In this document: piece by piece, positions 1 through 8,136 of the stretch
How the letters are laid out: each line of letters opens with the position of its first letter
Numbering within the stretch: the stretch's first letter is position 1
Assembly: GCA_964425695.1 (NCBI GenBank)
Contig: CAYRNF010000001.1
Span: 186,001-250,000, forward strand
Direction: 5' to 3'
DNA from: JAKPBU01 sp964425695
GTDB lineage: Bacteria; Pseudomonadota; Gammaproteobacteria; Xanthomonadales; Xanthomonadaceae
Length of the DNA stretch: 64,000 nucleotides
The notes under the pieces: model-generated
Told to the model about the DNA's origin: nothing
Seen by the model: only the letters and a program-made list of their open reading frames with translations
Database searches by the model: none
Translations under genes and position numbers: made by a program

Positions 1-205
1 CGTCCAGCGCGGCCTCGAGCGCGGGGTGCACCTGCACGGTGGCGTACTCGTGGTAGTCCAGCCCGGCGCGCCTGAGCTGGCGATCGTCGAGCGAGAACCC
101 CAGCGGCTCGACCAGATGCAACTGCGCGCCGGTGTTCGCGCACAGCCGGATCGCGTTGCCCGTGTTGGGCGGGATTTCCGGCTGATGCAGGACGACATGG
201 AACAT
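1..205 (-). CDS. trmL: tRNA (cytidine(34)-2'-O)-methyltransferase TrmL, N-terminal part (runs off window)
   Basis: The N-terminal 68 codons of a SPOUT-class methyltransferase are visible; the rest lies beyond the left edge. The protein opens MFHVVLHQPEIPPNTGN and continues into IRLCANTGAQLHLVEPLGF, the typical start of the TrmL/YibK family, which 2'-O-methylates the wobble base of tRNA-Leu isoacceptors in the cytoplasm. The ATG at 205-203 has no Shine-Dalgarno sequence. Instead a TACAAT box lies exactly 6 nt upstream, which suggests a leaderless message. That box overlaps the GTAG end of the adjacent palindromic repeat. The family assignment is secure from the N-terminus alone; catalytic C-terminal motifs cannot be checked. 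Confidence 0.9.
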   Translation of the reverse strand, partial: MFHVVLHQPEIPPNTGNAIRLCANTGAQLHLVEPLGFSLDDRQLRRAGLDYHEYATVQVHPALEAALD

Positions 206-211
206 CGCCGT

Positions 212-217
212 ATTGTA
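212..217 (-). promoter_or_regulatory. -10-like box of trmL
   Basis: On the minus strand TACAAT is followed by exactly 6 nt and then ATG. Its 5' half is supplied by the CTAC terminus of the repeat at 215-239. No convincing -35 is visible. Confidence 0.5.
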
Positions 218-326
218 GGAGCGGCTTCAGCGGCGAGCTCTTGCTTCGAGCGATGGCAGGCGAACAGCTCGCGGCTGAAGCCGCTCCTACAGGGAGGCAG
301 GGGCTCGCGGCTGAAGCCGCTCCTAC
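215..326. repeat. Cluster of three GTAG-terminated palindromic repeats (SMAG/REP-like)
   Basis: One copy reads forward at 215-239 (GTAGGAGCGGCTTCAGC...). Two copies read inverted at 266-290 and 302-326, ending ...GCTCCTAC. Each copy is an imperfect palindrome of about 25 bp, and opposed copies can form larger hairpins. The GTAG/CTAC terminus matches what is known of Stenotrophomonas SMAG elements and of REPs mobilised by RAYT transposases. No RAYT gene is in this window. The cluster fills the space between the 3' end of the SDR gene and the 5' end of trmL. Confidence 0.85.
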
Positions 327-334
327 GACAGCAC

Positions 335-1051
335 CTACCAGGGCAGGGGCTGTCCGCGCCAGTCCAGGAACGTGCCCGAATCCTCGCGCGTGGCGCGGTC
401 GATCGCCTGCAGCAGCCCGGACGCCGCATCGGCGGGCGCGACCTGCGCGTCCTTGCCACCCATGTCGGTCTGCACCCAGCCCGGATGCAGCGCGAGCACC
501 ACGATGCCGCGCGCCGACAGGGCGTGGTGCAGCAGCACGGTGGCCATGTTCTGCGCGGCCTTGCCGATCGAATAGGTGGGCGTTCCGAAGCGCTGGGTGT
601 TGGCGATGGAGCCGAGCTGGGAGCTGATGTTGGCGACCTTGGCGCCATCGGCCAGCAGCGGCGCCAGCGCCTGGGTCAGCAGGAACGGCCCCATCGCGTT
701 GGTGCGCAGGCTGTCGTCCAGGTTGGCCGCCGACACGCTGCCGAAGCGCTCGCCGGAATGCAGCACGCCGGCGTTGTTCACCAGCAGGTCGAGCCTGCCT
801 GCGTCGTCGCCGTCGCCTGCGCCCAGCACCAGCGGCAGCTCGCGCGCCAGTTCCGCATGCGCCCTGGGCTGCGCCACGTCCAGCGGCAGCACGTGCAGGC
901 GCCCGGGATGCTCGCCTGCCAGGCGGTTGAGTTCGGTCGCCTTGCCGGGCTGGCGGCAGGTCGCCACCACGCGGTCGCCGCGCGCCAGCAGCGCGCGCAC
1001 CAGCGCCAGCCCCAGGCCGCGATTGCCGCCGGTGACCAGTGCGTTGGGCAT
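335..1051 (-). CDS. Short-chain dehydrogenase/reductase (SDR)
   Basis: A 238-residue classical SDR, probably an NAD(P)-dependent oxidoreductase of the cytoplasm with unknown substrate. The N-terminal TGGNRGLG nucleotide-binding loop (residues 8-14), NNAG (92-95), catalytic Ser143/144 and the YSIGK motif (Tyr160, Lys164) are all present. The length is normal for the family. The ATG at 1051 is preceded by AAGGAG with a 5-nt spacer. It resembles the csgA/YciK-like branch of the family, but the substrate cannot be inferred. It ends 9 bp from the GTAG repeat cluster and stands alone on its strand. Confidence 0.9.
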   Translation of the reverse strand: MPNALVTGGNRGLGLALVRALLARGDRVVATCRQPGKATELNRLAGEHPGRLHVLPLDVAQPRAHAELARELPLVLGAGDGDDAGRLDLLVNNAGVLHSGERFGSVSAANLDDSLRTNAMGPFLLTQALAPLLADGAKVANISSQLGSIANTQRFGTPTYSIGKAAQNMATVLLHHALSARGIVVLALHPGWVQTDMGGKDAQVAPADAASGLLQAIDRATREDSGTFLDWRGQPLPW

Positions 1052-1213
1052 GCGCGCTCCTTTCCCGTGCGGGTGGCTGGATGGCCACGGTGACCTTCGG
1101 CGCAGTGTAGGCGCGCCGGCGTCCGGCTAGCATGACGGGCCGCACGCGCGAGCCCTCGCGCGCCTCGCCATCCTCCGCGGCCCCTGGCTGCGCCCTCGCA
1201 CTTCCGGAGCGCC

Positions 1214-4099
1214 ATGTCCCTGCCTCGTTCGCGCCGCGTCCTGTTCGCCCTGGCCCTGGCCGCCGCGTGGTGCCTGCCAGCGGCCGTAGCCGCGCAGGAG
1301 GCCACGCGCGCCGCGCGGGACGCAACGGCCGCGCAGCCGGCGGTGGACATCCCGTTCGAGCAGTTCACGCTGCCCAACGGCCTGCGCGTGGTGGTGCATA
1401 CCGACCGCAAGGCGCCGATCGTGGCGGTGAACCTGTGGTACCACGTGGGCAGCAAGGACGAGCCGGCCGGGCGCAGCGGTTTCGCGCACCTGTTCGAGCA
1501 CCTGATGTTCAACGGCAGCGAGCACGCGCCCGGCGAGTACTTCACGCCCTTCGAGCAGGCCGGTGCCACCGACATGAACGGCACCACGAACACCGACCGC
1601 ACCAACTACTTCCAGAACGTGCCGACCACCGCGCTGGACATGGCGCTGTGGATGGAGTCCGACCGCATGGGCCACCTGCTCGGCGCGATCGACCGCAAAA
1701 CGCTGGACGAACAGCGCGGCGTGGTGCAGAACGAGAAGCGCCAGGGCGAGAACCAGCCCTACGGGCAGCTGCGCGAGGTGGTGGCGCGCACGATGTATCC
1801 GCAGGGCCACCCGTACCACCACACCACGATCGGGTCGATGAACGACCTCAATGCCGCGTCGCTGGACGACGTGAAGCAGTGGTTCCGCGCCTGGTACGGC
1901 CCCAACAACGCGGTGCTGGTGCTGGCCGGCGACATCGACGCGGCGACCGCGAAGCAGAAGGTGGCGAAGTACTTCGGCCACATCCCCGCATCCCCCACCA
2001 TGCCGCGGCCGAAGGTGGACCACGCCGTGCTGGCGCGCGAAGGCCGCACCGAACTGGAAGACAAGGTGCCGCAGGTGATGGTGCGGCGGATGTGGAACGT
2101 CGCCGAGGCCGGCAGCCGCGACGCCGACCTGCTGGACCTGTTTTCCGACGTGCTCGGCGGCAGCGCCAGTTCCCGCCTGGACGCGCGCCTGGCGCATCGC
2201 GACAAGCTGGTGGACAGCGTGGGGACCGCCAATTACGGCGCGCAGCTGTCCGGTTCGTTCCTGGTCAGCGCCATGGTCAAGCAGGGCGTGGACCCGGCAA
2301 AGGTCGAGGCGATCATCGACGAGGAGCTGGACCGGCTGCTCGCCGAAGGCCCGACCGCGCAGGAACTGGCGCGGGCCAAGACCACCTACCGCGCCGGCTT
2401 CATCCGCGGCATCGAGCGCATCGGCGGATTCGGCGGCAAGGCCGACGCGCTGGCGGCCTGCGCGATCTACGAGGGCGATCCGGGCTGCTTCCGCGCGTCG
2501 CTCGCCACCGTTGCGGCGGCCACGCCGGCGCAGGTGCGCGCGGCGGCGGCGCGGTGGCTGGGCAACCCGAGCCATACCTTCGTGGTGAAGCCCGGGACGC
2601 GCACGGAACTGGCCGAGGCGGTGTCCGCGCGGCCCGCGCCGCTCGCGCTGCCGGCGCCGGACCCGGCGTTCACGACCGTGCCCAGCACCGTGGACCGCAG
2701 CACCGGCGTGCCGCGGGTCGCCACGTTCCCCGCGCTGAAGTTTCCGGCCCTGCAGCGCGGCCGGCTGAAGAACGGCAGCACGGTGGTGCTGGCCGAACGC
2801 CGCGAGGTGCCGGTGGTGCAGCTGAGCTACGAATTCCACGGCGGCTACGCCAGCGATCCTGCCGGCCAGCCGGGCATCGCCGGCTTCGCCACCACCATGC
2901 TGGACGAGGGCGCGGGGCAATACGACGCGCTCGCGTTCGCCGCGCGCGCGGAGGACCTCGGCGCGGCGCTGGGCGCCGGGGCATCGCTGGATGGCGCCAG
3001 CGCATCGCTGTCGGCGCTGAAGGAACAGCTGGATCCGTCGCTGGCGCTGTTCGCCACGATGCTGCGCGCTCCGCGCTTCGACCAGGCCGAGATCGACCGG
3101 GTCAAGGCGCAGTGGATTGCCGGCATCGCGCAGGAGAAGGCGCGCCCGCAGAGCGCGGCGCTGCGCGTGCTGCCGCCGCTGCTGTACGGCGCGGACCATC
3201 CGTATGGCATCCCGTTCACCGGCAGCGGCACCGAGGCGGCGATCGCCGCGCTGACCCGCGGGCAGCTGCAGGCGTGGCAGGCGCGCTGGCTGCGTCCGGA
3301 AAACGCCACGGTGATCGTGGTCGGCGACACCACCCTGGCCGAGATCGTGCCGCTGCTGGACCGGCACCTGGGCGACTGGCGCGGCGCGGGCCCGGCGCCG
3401 GCACCGGTGGACGTGCCGCAGGTCGCGCGTCCGGAGCGACCGCGCGTGTTCCTGGTGGACCAGCCCGGCGCGGTGCAGGCCAACATCTTTGCAGGCCACG
3501 TGCTGCCGCCCAGCACCGATCCGGGCGCGGTGAAGCTGGAGCTGGCCAACGAGGTGCTGGGCGGTTCGTTCACCTCGCGCCTCAACATGAACCTGCGCGA
3601 GCGCAGGCACTGGTCGTACGGCGCCCGCACCAGCGTCTCCAGCGCGCTGGGCCAGCGCCCGTTCCTGGCGGTGGCGCCGGTGCAGATCGACAAGACCGCC
3701 GAATCCATGGCCGAGATCCAGCGCGAAGTGGCGCAGTACGCCACCGGCGAGGCGCCGGCCACGCAGGAAGAGGTGGACAAGGTCGTGGCCAACGAGCTGC
3801 GCAGCCAGCCCGGCGCCTACGAGACCGCCAGCGCGGTGCTGGGCACCCTCGGCGCGATCGTCCGCTATGGCCGCCCCGACAACTGGGTGCAGCTGCGCAA
3901 CGCCGAAGTGGCGGCGTTCACCCCCGCGCAGGCCAACGCCGCCGCGCGCGGCATCGATCCGGCCGCCCTGACCTGGGTGGTGGTGGGCGACCTGTCGAAG
4001 ATCGAACGGCCGGTGCGCGCGCTGGGCCTGGGCGAGGTGACGGTGGTGGATGCGGACGGCAACCCGGTCACAGCCCGCGCGACGCAGGCCGGGCCGTAG
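1214..4099 (+). CDS. M16 family zinc metallopeptidase, two-domain, exported
   Basis: A 961-residue insulinase-like peptidase. Residues 1-27 form a signal peptide (basic start, LFALALAAAWC core, AVAA cleavage region), so it acts in the periplasm or outside the cell. The first M16 domain carries the inverted zinc motif HLFEH (92-96) and the downstream acidic region NEKRQGENQ. The second half repeats the fold but has TTMLDEG where the motif would be, as expected for the non-catalytic half of clamshell M16 proteases. A purine-rich CGGAG lies before the ATG. The substrate is unknown; relatives degrade small peptides. The DUF4156 gene follows 80 bp downstream on the same strand. Confidence 0.92.
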   Translation: MSLPRSRRVLFALALAAAWCLPAAVAAQEATRAARDATAAQPAVDIPFEQFTLPNGLRVVVHTDRKAPIVAVNLWYHVGSKDEPAGRSGFAHLFEHLMFNGSEHAPGEYFTPFEQAGATDMNGTTNTDRTNYFQNVPTTALDMALWMESDRMGHLLGAIDRKTLDEQRGVVQNEKRQGENQPYGQLREVVARTMYPQGHPYHHTTIGSMNDLNAASLDDVKQWFRAWYGPNNAVLVLAGDIDAATAKQKVAKYFGHIPASPTMPRPKVDHAVLAREGRTELEDKVPQVMVRRMWNVAEAGSRDADLLDLFSDVLGGSASSRLDARLAHRDKLVDSVGTANYGAQLSGSFLVSAMVKQGVDPAKVEAIIDEELDRLLAEGPTAQELARAKTTYRAGFIRGIERIGGFGGKADALAACAIYEGDPGCFRASLATVAAATPAQVRAAAARWLGNPSHTFVVKPGTRTELAEAVSARPAPLALPAPDPAFTTVPSTVDRSTGVPRVATFPALKFPALQRGRLKNGSTVVLAERREVPVVQLSYEFHGGYASDPAGQPGIAGFATTMLDEGAGQYDALAFAARAEDLGAALGAGASLDGASASLSALKEQLDPSLALFATMLRAPRFDQAEIDRVKAQWIAGIAQEKARPQSAALRVLPPLLYGADHPYGIPFTGSGTEAAIAALTRGQLQAWQARWLRPENATVIVVGDTTLAEIVPLLDRHLGDWRGAGPAPAPVDVPQVARPERPRVFLVDQPGAVQANIFAGHVLPPSTDPGAVKLELANEVLGGSFTSRLNMNLRERRHWSYGARTSVSSALGQRPFLAVAPVQIDKTAESMAEIQREVAQYATGEAPATQEEVDKVVANELRSQPGAYETASAVLGTLGAIVRYGRPDNWVQLRNAEVAAFTPAQANAAARGIDPAALTWVVVGDLSKIERPVRALGLGEVTVVDADGNPVTARATQAGP

Positions 4100-4179
4100 C
4101 GCGGCGCGGTTCGCGCGGCGTTTCGGCTCCGCGTGGTTTACTCGTGCCGCCGTGCTCCCCCATTCCCCGGAATCTCGCC

Positions 4180-4488
4180 ATGCGCCTCGCCGTCGCCCTC
4201 GCCACCGTGGTCCTGCTCCCCGCCTGCACCTGGGTGCACATGGCGCCCGGCGCCAGCGCGGTGCGCGTGGTCGAAGCCGCGCCCGCCGGCTGCGAGAGCC
4301 GCGGCGAGATCGAGGTGTCGGTGAAGGACAGCGTGGCGTTCTACGAGCGCAACCCGCGCAAGGTGCGCGACGAACTGGAAACCCTGGCGCGCAACGAGGC
4401 GCCGGGGATCCAGGCCGACACCGTGCAGCCGCTCGATACGCCGGACGACGGCACCCAGCGCTTCGCCGCGTTCCGCTGCGCGCGCTAG
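4180..4488 (+). CDS. DUF4156-type small lipoprotein
   Basis: A 102-residue protein starting at ATG 4180. Its N-terminus MRLAVALATVVLLPACTW is a lipoprotein signal with a lipobox ending at Cys16, so it is probably anchored in a membrane facing the periplasm. The mature part (GCESRGEIEVSVKD..., then RDELETLARNEA and a terminal FRC) resembles the DUF4156/YjeI family of unknown function, whose members have two conserved cysteines. It sits between the M16 peptidase and the convergent epimerase gene. No function should be inferred beyond lipoprotein. Confidence 0.75.
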   Translation: MRLAVALATVVLLPACTWVHMAPGASAVRVVEAAPAGCESRGEIEVSVKDSVAFYERNPRKVRDELETLARNEAPGIQADTVQPLDTPDDGTQRFAAFRCAR

Positions 4489-4577
4489 CGTGCGCTGAGG
4501 GCGCGCCCGGGTCAGTGCGCGACGATCGGGCCGTGCGCTGGCACGGCGCAGTGCGCACCGCGTGCGCGCGGCACCCG

Positions 4578-5735
4578 CTAAACCGGATCGAGCATGCGAG
4601 CGAAGCGCAACCAGTCGTTGGTCCGTGATGCGCCCTGCGCGAACGAATGCGCGGGCGCCCAGCCCAGGGCGGCCTTCGCGCGATCGTTGGACACCCACGC
4701 CGGATAGGCCTCGCGCACCACCCGGCCCTCGCTGGGCATCCGCACCGGCGCGACCGCGGCGGGCGCGGCCGGTGCGCGCCGCCCCTGCAGCTTCGCCTTG
4801 AGCGTGAGCTTGCGTTCGCGCGAGACGCTGCGTGCGATCAGCGACTTGGTGCCGCGGATCAGTTCGCCGGCCAGCGGCACGGTGGCGAGCTGCGCGTGGA
4901 ACGTGGGCGAGGCCGCCAGCCGGAACAGGCCGGTCAGGTTGTCGCGCGCGCGCGGGCGCCGTGCCTGCCAGTGCGCCGCGATGGCGTCCAGCGCATGGTC
5001 GTGCACCGTCCTGGGGCCGGGCACCATGTCGGCGAAGGTGGCGATGAACTCGCCCCAGGTGATGCGCGAATCGCCGTTGACCAGCAACGCCTGGCCGACC
5101 GCGTCGTCGCGCCGCAGCGCGGACATGATCGCGTCGCACACGTCGTCCACGTAGACCGCGTTGCACACGCCGCGGCCGCCATCGACCAGGCTGACGTGGC
5201 CCTGCCGGGCATCGGCCACGATCGGGGTGACGAAGCCGCTGTAGGGCCCGTACACGATGGTGGGCCGCAGCGCGACCGCGGACAGGACGCCGCGCCGCGC
5301 TGCGTCCAGCACCACCGCCTCGGCCGCGGCCTTGGCGTCGGAGTAGGCCTCGCCCCAGCGCCGGATCGGCGCGTCTTCGGTCACCACCGCCTGCGCCGGG
5401 GCGGGCCCGTGCACCGCCATCGAGCTGATGTGGACGAAGCGCCGCACGTGGCGGCAGGCCTTGACCAGCAGCGCGGTTTCCTTCGCCGCCGTGCTGTCGT
5501 CCGAATGCGCCAGGTGCACCACTGCGTCGCAGCCTTCGGCCGCGCGCGCCAGGCTGGCGGCATCGAGCATGTCGCCCGGTACCAGTTCCGCACCCAGCCG
5601 CGCGATCCGCCCGGCCCGCGCGTAGTTGCGCACCAGGGCCCGGTACGGCAGGCGGTAGTCGAGCGACAGCTGTTCGCACAGCCGCGCGCCGATGAACCCG
5701 GTGGCGCCGGTCACCAGGACCCGCGCCGGCATCAT
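4578..5735 (-). CDS. NAD-dependent epimerase/dehydratase family protein
   Basis: A 385-residue extended SDR. VTGATGFIGARL near the N-terminus binds the dinucleotide, and YSDAK is the Tyr-x3-Lys catalytic pair. HISSMAVHG and RPTIVYGPYSG are standard segments of UDP-sugar epimerase-like proteins. A C-terminal region (LIRGTKSLIARSVSRERK onward) is longer than in minimal epimerases. The ATG at 5735 overlaps the stop codon of the upstream oxidoreductase gene by 4 bp, so the two are probably translated in a coupled way. The pair suggests sugar or polyketide-like carbonyl modification, but the substrate is unknown. Confidence 0.88.
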   Translation of the reverse strand: MMPARVLVTGATGFIGARLCEQLSLDYRLPYRALVRNYARAGRIARLGAELVPGDMLDAASLARAAEGCDAVVHLAHSDDSTAAKETALLVKACRHVRRFVHISSMAVHGPAPAQAVVTEDAPIRRWGEAYSDAKAAAEAVVLDAARRGVLSAVALRPTIVYGPYSGFVTPIVADARQGHVSLVDGGRGVCNAVYVDDVCDAIMSALRRDDAVGQALLVNGDSRITWGEFIATFADMVPGPRTVHDHALDAIAAHWQARRPRARDNLTGLFRLAASPTFHAQLATVPLAGELIRGTKSLIARSVSRERKLTLKAKLQGRRAPAAPAAVAPVRMPSEGRVVREAYPAWVSNDRAKAALGWAPAHSFAQGASRTNDWLRFARMLDPV

Positions 5736-6769
5736 GCCGGCACCGCCCGTGCCAGCCAGGGCTGCGCCATGGGCGTGCGCCGCGCGTAGGCGGTTTCGAT
5801 CACCCCAAGCGCGTGCAGCGCCGATGCGGCGGTCACGAACGGCGCGCGCCGCTCGCGCACCGCGCCGATCACGTCCGCGAACTGCGCGCGGTAGTGGCTG
5901 AGCCAGTCCCAGTGGTCCGCGCAGCGGACCTGCATGGCCATGGGGCCGCGCCGGGTGGCGCGGTGCAGGGTCAGCCTGTGCGGCTCGGTGATCGCGGCGT
6001 CCAGCGTGCCGCGTTCGCCGATCGCGCGGATGCTGCGGCGCAGCCGGTGCGACCAGCTGAACTCCAGGCGCGCCGGCACCGGACGGCCACCGACCTGCAG
6101 CGTGCCGGTGAGCCGGGCATTGGTCTCGAACCCGCCGAACGCGTCGTCTTCGTAGGCGATGTCGGCCAGGTCGCCGAACAGCCACAGCACCCGGTCCAGG
6201 TAGTGGATGCCCATGTCGAACATCACCCCGCCGCCGGTGGCGTTGCGGTCGAAGTAGCTGTTGGAGGCCATCGGCCAGTCCAGCGGCGCGCCGTCCTCCA
6301 CCACCAGCTCGCGCACCGCCCCGATCTCGCCGTCCTCCACCAGGTCCTTCAGCCAGGCGTTGTGCGGGAAGAACCGCATCATCAGCGCCACAGCCAGCAT
6401 GCGCCCGGTGCGCTGCGATGCGTCGACCATGCGCCGGCCCTCGGTGCTGTCGATCGCCAGCGGCTTCTCGCACAGCACGTCGATGCCCATCTCCATCAGC
6501 CGGATCGCAACCGGCGCGTGGAAGCGCGGCGGAACCGCCACGATCGCCAGGTCCACCCGCCCGGCGAAGTCGGACAGGTCGGTGGTGATGGCCGCATCGA
6601 GCCCGAACTCGCGCGCCAGCAGGGCGGCGTGGCCGCGCTCGCGGTCGCACAGCATCGCCAGCTCCACGCCCGGTTCGGCCAGGGCCACCGGAAGGTGCGC
6701 CTCGCGCACGATCGCGCCGCAGCCGACGATGCCGACCCGTACGCGCTGTCCGATAGGCTGGCCCGACAC
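5732..6769 (-). CDS. Gfo/Idh/MocA family oxidoreductase
   Basis: A 345-residue NAD(P)-dependent oxidoreductase if read from the GTG at 6769. The Rossmann motif VGIVGCGAIVREAHLP is near the N-terminus, CEKPLA is the diagnostic Gfo/Idh motif, and MFDMGIHYLD in the C-terminal domain is also typical. I chose GTG 6769 because GGAGAG stands 5 nt upstream; an ATG 14 codons earlier lacks such a site. It overlaps the following epimerase by 4 bp and diverges from oleA across a 286-bp intergenic region in which I see no further gene. A sugar or inositol substrate is usual for the family but not shown here. Confidence 0.88.
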   Translation of the reverse strand: MSGQPIGQRVRVGIVGCGAIVREAHLPVALAEPGVELAMLCDRERGHAALLAREFGLDAAITTDLSDFAGRVDLAIVAVPPRFHAPVAIRLMEMGIDVLCEKPLAIDSTEGRRMVDASQRTGRMLAVALMMRFFPHNAWLKDLVEDGEIGAVRELVVEDGAPLDWPMASNSYFDRNATGGGVMFDMGIHYLDRVLWLFGDLADIAYEDDAFGGFETNARLTGTLQVGGRPVPARLEFSWSHRLRRSIRAIGERGTLDAAITEPHRLTLHRATRRGPMAMQVRCADHWDWLSHYRAQFADVIGAVRERRAPFVTAASALHALGVIETAYARRTPMAQPWLARAVPA

Positions 6770-7055
6770 CGGTTCTCTCCGTGAATGTTGACTGGGCTGG
6801 TGCGCGGGCACTCGCTGCGCCGGGCTGGCAGGCGACCGGGGTCGCTCCGCCTATCAACGCGGGTCTAGCCGATCCGCGGCCACGGCAACGAACCGCCACG
6901 CATCGCGGCAGGCCGGGGCGGCGGCCCGCCGCGACAGGGCTCGGCAGGCGGGCCCTGCGTGGCTGAACGATCGGGCGTTCTGCCGATCCGGTCGGGGATT
7001 CGCCACCCCCAAGGCGGTATCCTGTCGCGTTTTCCGCACACTTCGGCCCTTCGCC

Positions 7056-8072
7056 ATGCTCTTCCAGCACGTCGCCATCGCCGGCCTGGCACACATCGAC
7101 GCTCCGCGTCGGTTGTCCACCGACGAGATCAACGCCCGGCTCAAGCCGACCCTGGACCGCCTGGGGATCAAGACCGACGTGCTGCAGGACGTGGCCGGGA
7201 TCCACGCGCGTCGCCTGTGGGACGACAACGTGGAAGCCTCCGATGCCGCCACCCTGGCCGGCGTCAAGGCGCTGGCCGATGCCGGCATCGATCCCTCGCG
7301 CATCGGCCTGCTGGTCAACACCTCGGTCAGCCGCGACTACCTGGAGCCGTCCACGGCCAGCATCGTCAGCGGCAACCTGGGCCTGCCGGACACCTGCCAG
7401 AACTTCGACCTCGCCAACGCCTGCCTGGCCTTCATCAACGGCATGGACGTGGCCGCCCGCATGATCGAGCGCGGCGAGATCGACTACGCGCTGATCGTGG
7501 ATGGCGAAACCGCCAACCTCGCCTACGAAAAGACCATGGAGCGCCTGCTGTCGCCGGACGCCACCGAGGAACAGTTCCGCAATGAGCTGGCCACCCTGAC
7601 CCTGGGCTGCGGCGCCGCCGGCATGGTCCTGGCGCGCGCGGAGCTGGCCCCGGGCGCCCCGCGCTACCGGGGCGGCGTGACCCGCGCCGCGACCGAGTGG
7701 AACAAGTTGTGCCGCGGCAACCTGGACCGCATGGTCACCGACACCCGCATGCTGCTGATCGAAGGCCTGAAACTGGCGCAGAAGACCTTCGTGGCCGCCA
7801 AGGCCGCGCTGGGCTGGGCGGTGGAGGAGATCGACGAGTTCGTGATCCACCAGGTCAGCAAGGCCCACACCGGCGCCTTCGTCCAGGCCTTCGGCATCGA
7901 CCCCAAGAAAGTGCTCACCATCTTCGGCGAACACGGGAACATCGGCCCGGCGTCCGTGCCGATCGTGCTCAGCAAGCTGCGCGAGATGGGCCGCCTGAAG
8001 AAGGGCGACCGCGTCGCCCTGCTGGGCATCGGCTCCGGGCTGAACTGCTCGATGGCCGAAGTGGTCTGGTAG
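7056..8072 (+). CDS. oleA: OleA, 3-oxoacyl synthase-like Claisen condensing enzyme of olefin biosynthesis
   Basis: A 338-residue thiolase-fold enzyme that joins two long-chain acyl-CoAs by non-decarboxylative Claisen condensation to a 2-alkyl-3-ketoacid, the first step to long-chain cis-olefins. The sequence is very close to Xanthomonas OleA as I remember it (MLFQ..IAGLAHIDAP start, GLNCSMAEVVW end). Catalytic residues align after correcting for a 20-residue tag in the published numbering: Cys123 in NACLAF, Glu97 in DYLEPST, His265 in EFVIHQ and Asn295 in GEHGNIGPAS. These distinguish it from ordinary FabH. A TATCCT box (7018-7023) lies upstream. An intrinsic terminator follows directly. Confidence 0.97.
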   Translation: MLFQHVAIAGLAHIDAPRRLSTDEINARLKPTLDRLGIKTDVLQDVAGIHARRLWDDNVEASDAATLAGVKALADAGIDPSRIGLLVNTSVSRDYLEPSTASIVSGNLGLPDTCQNFDLANACLAFINGMDVAARMIERGEIDYALIVDGETANLAYEKTMERLLSPDATEEQFRNELATLTLGCGAAGMVLARAELAPGAPRYRGGVTRAATEWNKLCRGNLDRMVTDTRMLLIEGLKLAQKTFVAAKAALGWAVEEIDEFVIHQVSKAHTGAFVQAFGIDPKKVLTIFGEHGNIGPASVPIVLSKLREMGRLKKGDRVALLGIGSGLNCSMAEVVW

Positions 8073-8094
8073 TCGCCCTGCCACGCCGCATCCG

Positions 8095-8117
8095 GGGCCG
8101 GTTTGTCCGGCCCTTTT
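8095..8117 (+). terminator. Intrinsic terminator between oleA and oleB
   Basis: A perfect 7-bp GC stem GGGCCGG / CCGGCCC with a 5-nt loop (TTTGT, 8102-8106) is followed at once by TTTT (8114-8117). This is a textbook Rho-independent terminator, 22 bp after the oleA stop codon. Confidence 0.8.
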
Positions 8118-8136
8118 CATGTCGGATCGTTGCCCG

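Noticed and set aside
1127..4558. Very long open frames antisense to the M16 peptidase gene
   Set aside because: They are arginine/alanine/histidine-rich translations caused by high third-position GC on the real gene; no family motif or signal is seen.
4578..8120. A single 1180-codon minus-strand frame spanning the epimerase, part of the oxidoreductase region and oleA
   Set aside because: Only the terminal 385 codons match a family; the remainder is antisense or out of frame to clearly better genes.
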